Part shown: piece after piece, positions 35,961 through 45,874 of the stretch | Position numbering within the stretch: the stretch's first letter is position 1 | Layout: every line of letters begins with the position of its first letter | Assembly (NCBI GenBank): GCA_029891345.1 | Contig: CM057009.1 | Span: 303,281,466 to 303,345,465, forward strand | From: Dryococelus australis | Taxonomy: Eukaryota; Arthropoda; Insecta; Phasmatodea; Phasmatidae | Reading direction: 5' to 3' | DNA length: 64,000 bases | Notes under the pieces: model-generated | The model's database searches: none | The model's input: only the letters and a program-made list of their open reading frames with translations | What the model was told of the DNA's origin: nothing | Program-made: the position numbers and the translations under genes

Positions 35961-38244
35961 CTCAAAACATTAGACTGATTACATCCAAAGTTTATGTTCC
36001 GAATGTTACCTCCATAATGTAACACACGGGAGCATCAGAAGCCAAACACTAAAGACAAAAGATACCTCAAACTACCCCCATGCGCACACAGCAAAATAAC
36101 AACACAGTGGATCGGTTGTGGTAAGTGGGAGATTACCAGCGTTAGTAGCAAATAACGAAGGCCGAACACTGGGCACCAGCTCGGCTAATTTAAAGATTGC
36201 TTTTACAACACTCTAGGAGGCGTAATCAGTTCTCAGCAAAACATATGTAACTTGTTTTGTAACTTAAATAAAAGAAAATGTTATTAAAGATTTTATAACT
36301 AGTAAATTAAAGAAAGGGGATCATTACTTCCAGAAATAAAAAAACCATGTGTCAAAGTGACAACTTATTTCTTTACTGGTTTCAAAAGGACAAAAAAACC
36401 ACATGATAAGTGCATAAAAAAAATACTGTACACATACTTTGTAAATATAAATCTCTTTCTAAACAACAACATAATATCATACTTTTCTTGTATTTATAAT
36501 CAAGTATTTATTTAAATTTAGAATCCCAAGGTCAAATTATGCAAGAAACCATTTTGACTATTAGCAACAAGCCATTTAAGAAAGCAGTAAAAATCTTAAA
36601 GTGTTACATGTTTAGTTTTTATTTTGTTTTTAACCAACATTTAGTTTTAATATTTTATACTTCTCTTCCTGAATCAAATAATAAAAAAAGGAGAATGTAA
36701 CAAAGCGAATTTTCACAGAGTTGGCAAAAACGGCAGAGACAGTTTGTATTTTTCATTATCATGTAATTTCAGGTTAGTAAGTTCTAGCTAAATAATTTAA
36801 GAAATGGCTTGAACAAAGAAGTAGGAACATGCTCGTAGCACTGGGCACTCATGGCAAGTAGGATGACTATATATCCATCGCTGCAAATGGATGGATACGA
36901 GGATGCAGCTCACCGGGCATTACATCTTTAATGCCTCAAAGCAGCGACTGCCAAAAAAAAAATTTAAAAGTAAAAATGAGACATGCCGCAAGAAATACAA
37001 AAAACAAAATGAGGCTCGTAAGCAGGGCTACAAACCAAAATTACCAAAAGCGGCAAATCAAAGACTTTAGCGAGTTTTCAGGGAGATTTTCTAGATACCA
37101 GTGAAAGTAAGTAATATCACAACATGTTTTAGGTGAACAATAAGGAAGTGGTCGCACCCAGAAGTGGTTATAGCCGAGATATTGATTCAGGAAGTTAGAG
37201 TAATAATCTATATACAACATGGTGTGATAATTTCTCTTAAAAGTCTACAAAATAATTTCTGTTAAAACAAACTCACATAGTATAGTAATACAACAATAAT
37301 ATTATAAAAAAAGGAAATTTTTTTATGGATGTAAATTTCTAATTAAATAATTGTTTCTTTTGCCAATGCAAATTATTGACAACCATTAATGACACACACA
37401 ATCTTTTTGCTAAAATAAAAGTTTTAACCAAATTTCCGACAAGAAAAATTAATGCCTCAATAAATTAATTACAGCAATGACAAATTCATGTTGACCGGAA
37501 GAAAATTTTAACACATAAAAAAGCATATCTGAATCGCTAAAGAAATACTAGAGTAACACACTGGGTCACAGAAACAGTGACAATCAAAGTTAACAGTGAA
37601 ACCAAATAACTACATTTTCTCACATAAAAACCAAGCAAGATTAAACATAAACAGCCGAACCGGACACAGGTTTTGCCGAAATTACTAAAATATTCCTAAA
37701 AAAAGGAATACAAAGAAAACAAAACAAAATAGCACGTATCACGAAAGGTGGCACAATACACATAATTGAAAACCCATTAATGGAATATGTTTCCAGGTTT
37801 AGTCATATACAGAGCATGTGCATTCAAGCGGTTTAGGCAATGTCAACTAAATGGGAAAAAAAATTTCCATACCATTCCACTGGTTTTTACATATGCTAAT
37901 GAACAGAGCAATATGTCACCTCTGTCAACAGCTTCCATGTTATCATTGTAATCAGTTATACAAGATGGCTTTACATCTTGTTTACCTGTCTTATAATAAG
38001 TTTTCCCTGTTTATGTTATGCTGTCATCATGTACTATTGTAATCATGTTTACATCATGCTGGTAATGACATTTGATTGCTGGCAGAATGACTACCTTTTA
38101 GTAGTTTTCTCCTAGGACAATTTTTTTTATGGGTCTGGTATTCCCCTTCTGCTCTTTCTTACAATACTGCATGCACAGTGAGAGAACTTGATTATAGCAG
38201 CTGAAGGGTTAAAAAATGATGTTGCATGTATTTTAGAAACTTAC
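35961..38244. other. Intron sequence, no gene recognised
   Basis: AT-rich to about 38.2 kb with a few less AT-rich islands (near 36050-36180 and 36830-36950) that I cannot assign. Confidence 0.5.
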
Positions 38245-38358
38245 CTTAAATTTAAACTCCTCCTTGGAAAATTTGCTGCTAACTTCAGAAAGCGCTTTCT
38301 GCAAGATACCAGATGGCCTTAAAACATATGCTAAATTAATGACTCCTGGAAAATAACC
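38245..38358 (-). CDS. Host-gene exon (third seen): central Sec14/CRAL-TRIO segment
   Basis: The exon has 38 codons in phase 0 at both ends. Its acceptor is TTGTTTCAG and its donor GTAAGTTTC. It encodes GYFPGVINLAYVLRPSGILQ and then a KALSEV..SKEEFKFK segment. The FPGxIxxxxVLRPSGxxQ pattern is the core strand and helix of the Sec14-type domain in Dbl-family exchange factors. It joins in frame to the exon at 54563-54656 upstream and to 13109-13225 downstream. Confidence 0.87.
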
Positions 38359-38740
38359 CTGAAACAACAATTTCCAAAAATACAACACTCATGTGAATAT
38401 GTTAACTATAAAACACCAAACAAAACTCAAAAGAAAATATAAACAATTTAAGTCAATACCTTGTTCACATACACCTCAAAAACATTTCATGGAAAATAAA
38501 TAAATTTATATTTAAAAAGAAGAGACAGGTTGAGGACCAGACGTACCCTGTGATGATATTTGAAACTCTATCATTTATTTTAAAAATTGACAGGGGGAAA
38601 AAAAAAAAGTAGTCTTGCAACAAAATATGTTTTTCTGGTTTATTTAATCTAGGATGACCAGCATGAAACTAAAGTGTATAAAATCATTGTTCCAATAACT
38701 TGCCTCCTTGATAATGTAAGTAGTTAGAAAATTCAATTCC
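38359..38740. other. Intron sequence, no feature
   Basis: AT-rich, with a poly-A tract near 38598 and a G-run near 38744. Confidence 0.5.
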
Positions 38741-38783
38741 AGGAGGGGGGGGGGGTTGGGACTGGGGACTAGGGGACGACCCG

Positions 38784-39230
38784 GCCGCCATCTTAAATTT
38801 CCTGCAGCAAAAAAAAATTAAGTTTTTGGCAATTTCCCCACAAAAAGTGCAGTTTCCCTTGAGACCACAGCAGCCATCTTGTTGTATCAGTAACTACTGC
38901 TTTCATCCCAGTGCAGAGGTGTGCTCTCTGCATGCTGCCGTGCTCTATTACTGTCCTAGCCAAAGTGTGTGTTGTGCTCTGGCATTGCACCCCAATGGCC
39001 GCCATTTTGGATGCTGAGTGCTCACTGGCTAGCAAAATGATGCCTGGGTTCCCACAATGAAGCCTCATGTCAGAAAAGCCCCTGCCCTGCCAAGGGAGGG
39101 AGGTTTTCCCACACTACTGACACAATTACTGATCAGCAAAATGGTGCCCAAGTCCCCACACTGAAACCCCAGCCCATGACTCACTCACTGACTAGCAAAA
39201 TGATGCCAGAGTCCCCACGCCGAAGCCCCA
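38784..39230. repeat. Three degenerate repeats (AGCAAAATGATGCC units) with upstream GCCGCCAT motifs
   Basis: Units starting near 39021, 39121 and 39181 share CTAGCAAAATGATGCC, then a TCCCCAC block and GAAGCCC. Just upstream are GCCGCCATCTT (38784), CAGCCATCTTG (38871) and GGCCGCCATTTTGG (38997). These resemble YY1/Pho-type binding cores, and the resemblance is by motif only. Confidence 0.6.
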
Positions 39231-39260
39231 TTTAACTCCGCACAATCAACCCATGGCAGT

Positions 39261-39946
39261 TGTAGTGGCCACCAAGGGGCCACACACTCCAAATTTAAGG
39301 TACGGTGAGGTATAGCGAGAAGAGCAAGGCGCTATTATTATTTTATCAACATCTTCTCTTAACCTACTCACCAAGGAGTATAAATTGGATATGCAAAGCG
39401 CCATGCCCCCCCACCCCAGATGCACCCAAACGATCAGTGAAGCACTACAATTAGTTGTCGGAGTCGACAACAAAGTTCTGCGCGGCTGAAGCAGAAGGAC
39501 AACTTGACCATCCAGGCCTACAGGAGCTCTAGACCAACTGCAGAGACTTTCATGGTGAGCATAATCCAGCTTGGCAGTAGGGCGTAAGGATAACTATCAA
39601 GACCCCGTTAATTGTATTATTTCAGTAACTAATTACCACTGGCAAGGATAGGCAGGTCAAGGAGTAATCGTAATTAACTTTGTTTACATCAAGAGTAGAG
39701 ATTCCATTTAAGCATTCAAATAATTGTATCTGTTTGTATTGTTTATTTCTTGTAAGATAATAAATGTGCTTTGTAGTCAAAGAAATTCCTGATTGCTTGT
39801 ACTTATTCGTCAATGAGCTACGCTTCCCATGAGTGCTCTCCCTTCATGCTATATTGACTTAATCAGTCTTGAAACTGTTAATTACAAAGTGTAGGAACAG
39901 AGTGAATACAGGAGTGAGTAGGCAGGCTGAAGGGAGAAGCTACACA
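39261..39946 (+). mobile_element. LTR copy L1 (686 bp, degenerate)
   Basis: It aligns end to end, with divergence, to the LTR at 48389-49044. The starts are TGTAGTGGCCACCAAGGGGC and TGTGGCGGGCTCCAGGGGGC. TATAAAT lies at 39379, a GGTGAG..GCAGTAGGG block follows, AATAAATGTG lies at 39759, and the ends are GGGAGAAGCTACACA and GGGATAACTCCTACA. The TATA to polyadenylation-signal distance is about 380 bp here and 363 bp in the other copy, as expected for promoter and R regions of an LTR. Confidence 0.72.
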
Positions 39947-41040
39947 GTGTACTGCATGCCGCCAAATTTATCTGTTCGCACCACGGGCGTTGCTCTCTGT
40001 CTTACCGTCCACATGACACTGTAACATGACATGTGGACAGCTTCCGGGCTTAAGACTAATGATTCAATATGACAACAACACACCACCAGTAATGAAATAT
40101 TCTTACCTTATATGCAATGCTTAAAAGGTAAAAACAATAACTGCTAATGGTGATAGTGACAAATTGAAAACAGTGCATTTCATTGCAGAAAAAGGAAAAA
40201 CCGACCATATTAAAACTAAGAAATGAGGATGGACTGTCAAAAAAGAAGACAGCAAAGAGAAGAGTACAGGCGGATAGATAGAGAAAGAGTGAAGGGGAGT
40301 ATAGCACACTGTGTAAGAAGAATCAACCAGACACTTCAATGGTATGCAATACATATTCTAGTTTCTACATGAACATCACACCCTATAGGATAAGTGTTGA
40401 GTCCCCCAGGGAGGGTGAAAAAATAGAGATCCCTAGGTCAAAGACACAACATAGATGCCAAATCCCTGGGCAGATGAAGTAGCAGTTTGTAGATAATTGG
40501 TATGTAGATATTGAATATATAGATAATGGTACATAGAAAGAGAGGTTGTGCAGAAGCAATGGTTTGCAGAACAGAGGTTGTAGTGAGCGAATATATAATA
40601 GTACATGCATCACGGGGACTAGTAATATACACTCATCAAGATAAAAAGTTGACAACCCTTGCAGTAAATGCATGTATGTTACTAGTCATCATCTTTAAAA
40701 GTAGATGCAGCACTCCTGATAGCAATATTATTCAACTACTATATGTGCTCCAGCATGCCATCAAGAAAAACAAACATGCACCAGGACACTGATCATACGC
40801 CTGCGCTGGATTAGGTCGGCTTCCCACATGTTCTCCAGCACACGACCTACTGGCATACTTAACAAGATAGATCTGTCTCCTGTATGTGATATGGTATGGC
40901 GGAACCAGGCCGCAAATAAGTATACCGGACACATCGAAGATGACTTGTATGCGGTATAAAGGGGGGAAACTAAAAATTGAAGTGGGGATGAATAAACCGG
41001 ACGTACCCTTGGTGCCATAGCATACAGCCAGTCAGCACAC
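39947..41040. other. Unassigned stretch, no gene recognised
   Basis: Short overlapping frames on the minus strand at 40056-40673 and 40732-41048 have no recognised domain. If LTRs L1 and L2 bound one element, this would be internal sequence. Confidence 0.4.
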
Positions 41041-41044
41041 CTGA

Positions 41045-41295
41045 CCACTCTGTAGTATGTTCTCCCATGTGCTGTAAACGCTCACAACACACACAAACCT
41101 GGCGGCACACCTGGCAAGGATATTGTACAGCCCCTACATGTGCTATAATGTGCTGTCCAGGCAGCCAACATACTTGGTCAGATTTATATGACTCCTACAT
41201 GCACTATGGTGTGCTGGAACTGGAGCAGGAGAATGCCAGCATACCTGGCAGGATTTATATACAGCTCCTGCTTGATGCTCCAGTATGCTGGGAAC
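41045..41295. repeat. Degenerate tandem repeat, about 3 units of 65-105 bp
   Basis: The phrases CACACCTGGCAAGGATATTG, ATACTTGGTCAGATTTATAT and ATACCTGGCAGGATTTATAT recur. Each is followed by a CTCCTACATG- or CTCCTGCTTG-like block and an ATGTGCTG, GTGTGCTG or GTATGCTG end. Confidence 0.6.
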
Positions 41296-41905
41296 AAATC
41301 TACACTCACATAGAATAGTCGTTGTGGGAGAGTGGAAAAGAAGCGCTTTAGCTTCGACAGTCCCGGAGCAAGGAACTACCTCTACTCCACATCCGGCCCA
41401 GTTGCCCTCCCAGACACAGACATATATGATGATACGTGCCTGTCCCAAAGGTGTGTGTCTAGATTTACCCATCGTAGCCATAAGAGATGGTATGTATGGC
41501 ATCATCTAGGATTTGATGTTTGTCGTCCATTCACGACAGTGCAAGATTATTGCTGCATAATGTGAAGATATTGTGGTGGTGGGACCTAATGCTATTGACC
41601 TGTACCCTTATGAACTGGTGGTCAAAAAGAACGTGTATGTAGTCCTTGATGTTGATATCCCTGTGCATGACGCTTTTCTGAATCCCCTTGGCCCGCTTCA
41701 TAACTTTGTCTCCACACCTCTACACATACAATTTGGCCCTCAGCCCGACAAACTCAACCATATTGTTCCCTCCACAATCATCCTTGAATTTACATATAAC
41801 CTTGGCATTAACACCCGAATAGCATGGATAAGTGGGAGGGTACTGACCCTGGGAAACCCACTCACTGTTGTGCTATTTCAGGCTAAGGCTATTGTACACA
41901 CTTGA
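41285..41905 (+). CDS. Unrecognised broken open region, possibly captured or viral-derived
   Basis: The frame at 41573-41905 (about 110 codons, no ATG, preceded by TAA) reads NAIDLYPYELVVKKNVYVV, then IPVHDAFLNPLGPLHNF, then TPLHIQFGPQPDKLNHIVPS. The overlapping frame at 41332-41565 reads FSFDSPGARNYLYSTSGPV and HKRWYVWHHLGFDVCRPF. The composition looks protein-coding, less AT-rich than its surroundings and with long open runs, and a frameshift near 41550 could join the two. I do not recognise the family. A weak resemblance of the LHIQFGPQP stretch to the C-terminal part of small-virus capsid proteins is only a suggestion. It lies upstream of the Gypsy element, between LTRs L1 and L2. No function is assigned. 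Confidence 0.35.
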
Positions 41906-42409
41906 GAGCCATGAAAAACTTTTACACGCTGTGGCTGGGATTAGTAGGAAATCGCTTCTGAATTGAATATTATTGATGAGTTGTTTCACTTACTAGAGTG
42001 TTCATGTGTTTTAAAATTTGTAAATTGTCATGAGGAGTTATTTAGTTAAGGCTATGAGATTTCTAGAGCTTGTGTAATTAGTATAATTAGGGTGCCTTTG
42101 GATTTGTATTTCTGGTACCATTTACTTGTGTTTTAATTTTGCCTTGATGATTCAGGCAATGTGGCATTTAGAAACTTTTAATGCTTACAATTTATGAAAG
42201 TTATTACAACTTTAGTGGTTTTAATATTCATGCATTAGTATTGTATATTCTGCAAGTTATGTTTTTATGGCATTATGTTGAAATGCCTTTAAATGTACTT
42301 GAAAGTGATCTGCAATGTTACCAGCTCATTTTTGCTTGATTCAATAAGTTTGTTACAATTTGAATTTCTCTTGGATTGATTAATTATATTTTTCGCTTAC
42401 CACAAGCTT

Positions 42410-43270
42410 TTGAAAATTATTTATCTCTTCACGCCGGGTCCTTTGAGTGAAAGAACTAGACTAACTATTTCTAAACATGCCATATTTGATGCTTATCAAG
42501 CATACATCTTTCACTATTTTATTCCATCCAGATTACTTACACTGTTACAGCTGAAAATGTTTAACCGGTTGCAAGAGCCCAATGAATCATTATCAGTATA
42601 TGTTATAGGCTGTTCACGGTAAAGTGAGCACTTTTTAAGGACCTTATAAACGTTTCCTTTCAACCAATTTCCATCTTCCTGCTGCTTTTCAATATAAACA
42701 TTACAATGTGGCCAATAAACACAGTGCATATATTTCACCACCATAAAAATTTAATGCCTGAGGCTGCAATGAGATATATTTATTAGCAGTTAATGCCTGT
42801 TGAGTGGGCCTTATAAAGTGCTCACTTTTTTGTGAACAGCCTATAGTAGCATTAAAGAGGCTGCTGTAGTTTCGTGCTTGTCGTTGTCTGAAAGTGACAT
42901 TGTCAACATAATTTTGGAAGGTTTAGAACCTTAAGAGTGATCCCGTTTGGTCTTTGTTGGTAAACCTACCTTATTTGTGGAATTAGAGAGAGTTTGCATC
43001 CATTCTCAAAATATCTGGTATGCTGACCAGAAACGCAAAACATTTTTTGGATAGGGCAGATTCCCAAAAAATTCTGGTGCTAGCACTGATAAGAAAGGTA
43101 AAACCAGTGAACCTGACATCAGTTCAGTAGATGCTGGCACTTCATCCAAGGATCTGATGATAAAAGTAGTGCTACTAAAGGTTCATCTGTAGTATTTCAA
43201 TGTGCTATTAGAACAAGAAACCTGGTCATGTTATTGCAAAATGTTTTAAATTACAGGAAAAAAAAAAAAA
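42410..43270 (+). pseudogene. Gypsy gag with CCHC remnant, split by a MITE
   Basis: Upstream of the MITE, LLTLLQLKMFNRLQEPNESL is the retrotransposon-gag helical region. Downstream, IKEAAVVSCLSLSESDIVN and then a SRLVFVGKPTLFVELERV block continue the same domain, ending near ADQKRK. Around 43210-43250 a degenerate zinc knuckle reads CY*NKKPGHVIAKC, which fits CxxCxxxxHxxxxC with the second cysteine lost and a stop inside. Gag forms the particle core and binds the element's RNA. Stops and small shifts make this copy non-functional even apart from the MITE. Confidence 0.8.
42606..42843. mobile_element. MITE family M, copy 2 (238 bp), inside gag
   Basis: Ends TAGGCTGTTCACGGTAAAGT and, reversed, TAGGCTGTTCACAAAAAAGT. 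TA flanks at 42604-42605 and 42844-42845. Removing the element with one TA leaves the gag frame continuous across the site, which fixes the true ends and the target-site duplication. Confidence 0.93.
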
Positions 43271-43487
43271 GTCCCGCAGGGATGAAATGTGAGAGTTCAT
43301 TCCCGCCAAGCTAACAATTTTGTCAATTCACAATTCAATGCTCACACAGTACAAACTGTAAATCTTTGTCACTGCTTTCAACATCTTTATGGTCCTTATG
43401 ACTCCTGTGAGGTGGAAAAACAATAAAATGCCTTTCAAATAAATTTTCCCAATGTAGTGGATGTACAAAGACATGCTACTCCTCATG

Positions 43488-44062
43488 TTGAGGAAAATTT
43501 GGGACCATTGTCAGTTAATGCACGTTTAGACACAGGATCTGTGCACAACAATATTTCTGGTAAAATCTTTGAACAATTGATGTATTTAAAGTTGGTAAAT
43601 CAGTTGAACCTTGAGAAATTCAGTGTAACATAGCTTCCAGTGAAGCTTTACTTCTTTTGTGCTATGCAACTTTTAAATTAATATTGGGTGTTTCACCTAG
43701 ATACAAAAACGCTTAGTTTCAAAATCTTTGATCTGTATTTTATTTTAGGAGCTGATTTCATGGCATCCACGGGCTTATTTTGGGCATTCAGGCACAATAC
43801 CTTTTCTCTAAATTTTCTCCTGCCGACAAAATTATTTTTGTCAATAGAAAACAACGTCCACCACTCTCGTCTGACATTAGTGCTGAGTCAAAGCTCGTTG
43901 TTGACCCATTTGCACATTTGGAATCCATACATCATGTTACTATAAAGAAAATTTGTGAATAATTTCCTCAAGTTTTCACATTAGAATTAGGGCTTACAGA
44001 ATTGTTGGAGTGTTAAAAAAAACTTGTTGACAAAGTTTATGTCATGAGCCTTCCATATGCTC
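43488..44062 (+). pseudogene. Gypsy aspartic protease and reverse-transcriptase N-terminal stub
   Basis: The block LGPLSVNARLDTGSVHNNIS holds the DTGS catalytic motif of a retroviral-type aspartic protease (D codon at 43529-43531), which processes Gag-Pol. LGADFMASTGLF near 43750 is the C-terminal part of the protease. Next, PADKIIFVNRKQRPP and KICEQFPQVFTLELGLTELL (with one stop) lead to the start of reverse transcriptase. The KVYVMSLPYAL piece near 44035-44065 is where the polymerase fingers should begin, but the sequence jumps directly into RNase H. Several stops are present. Confidence 0.78.
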
Positions 44063-44064
44063 TA

Positions 44065-44395
44065 GGAGCTGTCTTTTGTTAGGAAATAGATGGGGTTCGC
44101 CAACCTATCTCATTTGTATCCCGCACTCTCAAACCCCAGGAGAAAAAGTCCTCTATTTATGAATTTGTGTGTCTAACAATTGTTTTGTTATTAAAAAGTT
44201 TCAAAAATATTTATAACATGTTGAATTCCTCCTGGAAACTAACAACCAGGTGTAATCGTGGTTTTTGGCTCATCTACGACAACTTGGCAAAATTGGACGT
44301 TAGGTCGTTAGGGTTTCATCTTTGAAATTTAGGGTGCAACACATTAAATGATCACAGAATGTTGTAGCTGATGCTCTTTCTCAGATGTTTTATGA
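44065..44395 (+). pseudogene. Gypsy RNase H (5' end deleted)
   Basis: The phrases EIDGVRQPISFVSRTLKPQE, KSSIYEFVCLTIVLLLKSF and VVADALSQMF match the Gypsy RNase H domain, which removes the RNA strand during reverse transcription. The first catalytic aspartate, expected in a TDAS motif just before LGAV, has been deleted together with the polymerase. The ETDN motif reads ETNN, so another catalytic residue is altered. In-frame stops occur. Confidence 0.78.
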
Positions 44396-45870
44396 TTCCA
44401 AAGTTAGTGATGAATCTGAAGTTCTTCCAAATTGTAATGTTTTATTGAAGTTTCTTTTGGCATTTACAAATATAAAGGAGAATCAAGAAAAGGATGATGA
44501 ACTAAGTGAAATTATTGCAAAATTAAAATCTGGTGTTGAACAAAAACCTTATTTTCTACACAAAGGTCTTTTATGTTGCAAATACCTTGACAATGTAAAA
44601 TGTGTTGTGTTGCCTACCAATCTAAAACCAATGGTTATTTACTATTTTCATTCATCACCTCTAGGTGCTCATTTAGGCACACATAATACTATTCAGGCAA
44701 TTCGTAAGTATTTTATTTGGAAAGGCATGGATGCTGAAATTTCAGAAAGAGTTTTATGCTGTAAATTGTGTTATTTGGGCAAGCTTGCTCAAAACACACA
44801 CATAGGTTTTCTCTCTTCAGAAGTGGCTGGAAAATCCCACGCAAAAGCTTTTCATTGATTTTCTTGGCCCAGTTTCAAGAAGTAAGGAAGGTTATAATAT
44901 GTTGTTAGTTGTGTCAACGCATTTTCTAAATGTGTGTGGTTCATTCCTATGAGAAAGGCTAATATAGGCTGTTCATATAAAGTGAGCAATTTTGAGGCCC
45001 TAGTTACTTTTTCCTTTCAGCAATTGTTTGATATTTCACCACCTTTTTAAATAAATATTTCTATGTAAGTAATAAACAAAGTGTGTATATTCCACTGCAC
45101 TCAGAAGTTAATGTCTAAGGTTAAAATGAAATATATTTACTGACTATTATTCCAAATGGGAGGGCTTTCAAAAGTGCTCTCTTTACCGTGAACAGCCTAT
45201 AACATATCCACTGTTCGTGCTCTACAAGCATGTGTATTCCAAAATTTTGGCATATCTTCATCAATTGTATTCGATAATGGTTCCCAATTCACTTCAAGAA
45301 TTTTTCCCAACATGTGTCTTACTTATGGCATTCACCATATAATTTTATCTCCATATAATCCCCTCACATTCGCATGCAGAGCATTTCAAAATAAACCTCC
45401 ATTCAGCTCTCATTACCTTTCATGCGATGTAGCATTCCAATCTAGACAAAAATCTTCCTTGCTGCAAATGGCCTTCAACTATGTCAAGCATGAGTCTCAT
45501 AAGACAAGTCCTTTTAATCTTATTTTCACTTACTTACACAATAACCCTTTGTTCAATTTGTGGCACTTAAAATGATTTGTTACCAGATGATCCCAATGAC
45601 ATATGTCAGCTCTTGGCAGCTGGCATACAACTTAAAATGTGCTGATTTCAAGAGCCATATCAAGTATGATAAACTTTAGATTGACAACCTATTTCATGTA
45701 GGTGATTCAGTTTTGCGTATAGCTCATCCTGTTAGCAGAGCAGTTGACATGAAAATGGCTATACTTTCTTACCGTTGGACTGGTCCTTACATTACTTAAT
45801 GCCAGTCACTGCTAGTCTTGCTAAATCAGTTCAGGAAAATATATTACAAGAGCTCATGTCTATCACCTAA
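44385..45870 (+). pseudogene. Gypsy integrase (HHCC, core, GPY/F), split by a MITE
   Basis: An intact 157-codon frame (44385-44858) carries the HHCC zinc domain (HSSPLGAHLGTH then CCKLC). A frameshift follows, and the catalytic core begins at LFIDFLGPVSRSKEGY, with the first aspartate at 44857-44859. After the MITE the core resumes as NISTVRALQACVFQNFGI and SSIVFDNGSQFTS, with the second aspartate at 45273-45275. In the third-motif region CRAFQNK stands where an AERFNR-like motif is expected, so the catalytic glutamate seems lost. The C-terminal module shows FHVGDSVLRIAHPVSRA and SYRWTGPYI, the GPY/F motif, near 45790. Confidence 0.85.
44965..45199. mobile_element. MITE family M, copy 3 (235 bp), inside integrase
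   Basis: Ends TAGGCTGTTCATATAAAGTG and, reversed, TAGGCTGTTCACGGTAAAGA. TA flanks at 44963-44964 and 45200-45201. As in gag, removing the element with one TA restores a continuous integrase frame. It is closest by eye to copy 1 (shared GTGTGTATATTCCAC and CCAAATGGGAGGGCTTTC-like blocks). Confidence 0.93.
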
Positions 45871-45874
45871 AATG

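Larger units (their letters stand above)
42400..45870 (+). mobile_element. Ty3/Gypsy retrotransposon body, internally deleted, with two MITE insertions
   Basis: In order on the plus strand lie gag, a nucleocapsid knuckle, protease, a stub of reverse transcriptase, RNase H, and integrase with its GPY/F tail. The reverse-transcriptase core, including the YxDD region and the first RNase H aspartate, is missing at about 44060. MITEs sit in gag (42606-42843) and in the integrase core (44965-45199). It may belong with LTRs L1 and L2, which flank it in the same orientation, but that is unproven. Confidence 0.85.

Noticed and set aside
41285-41905. Firm assignment of the unassigned open region to a small DNA virus capsid
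   Set aside because: The resemblance is limited to a short phrase and could be chance; kept only as a low-confidence possibility.
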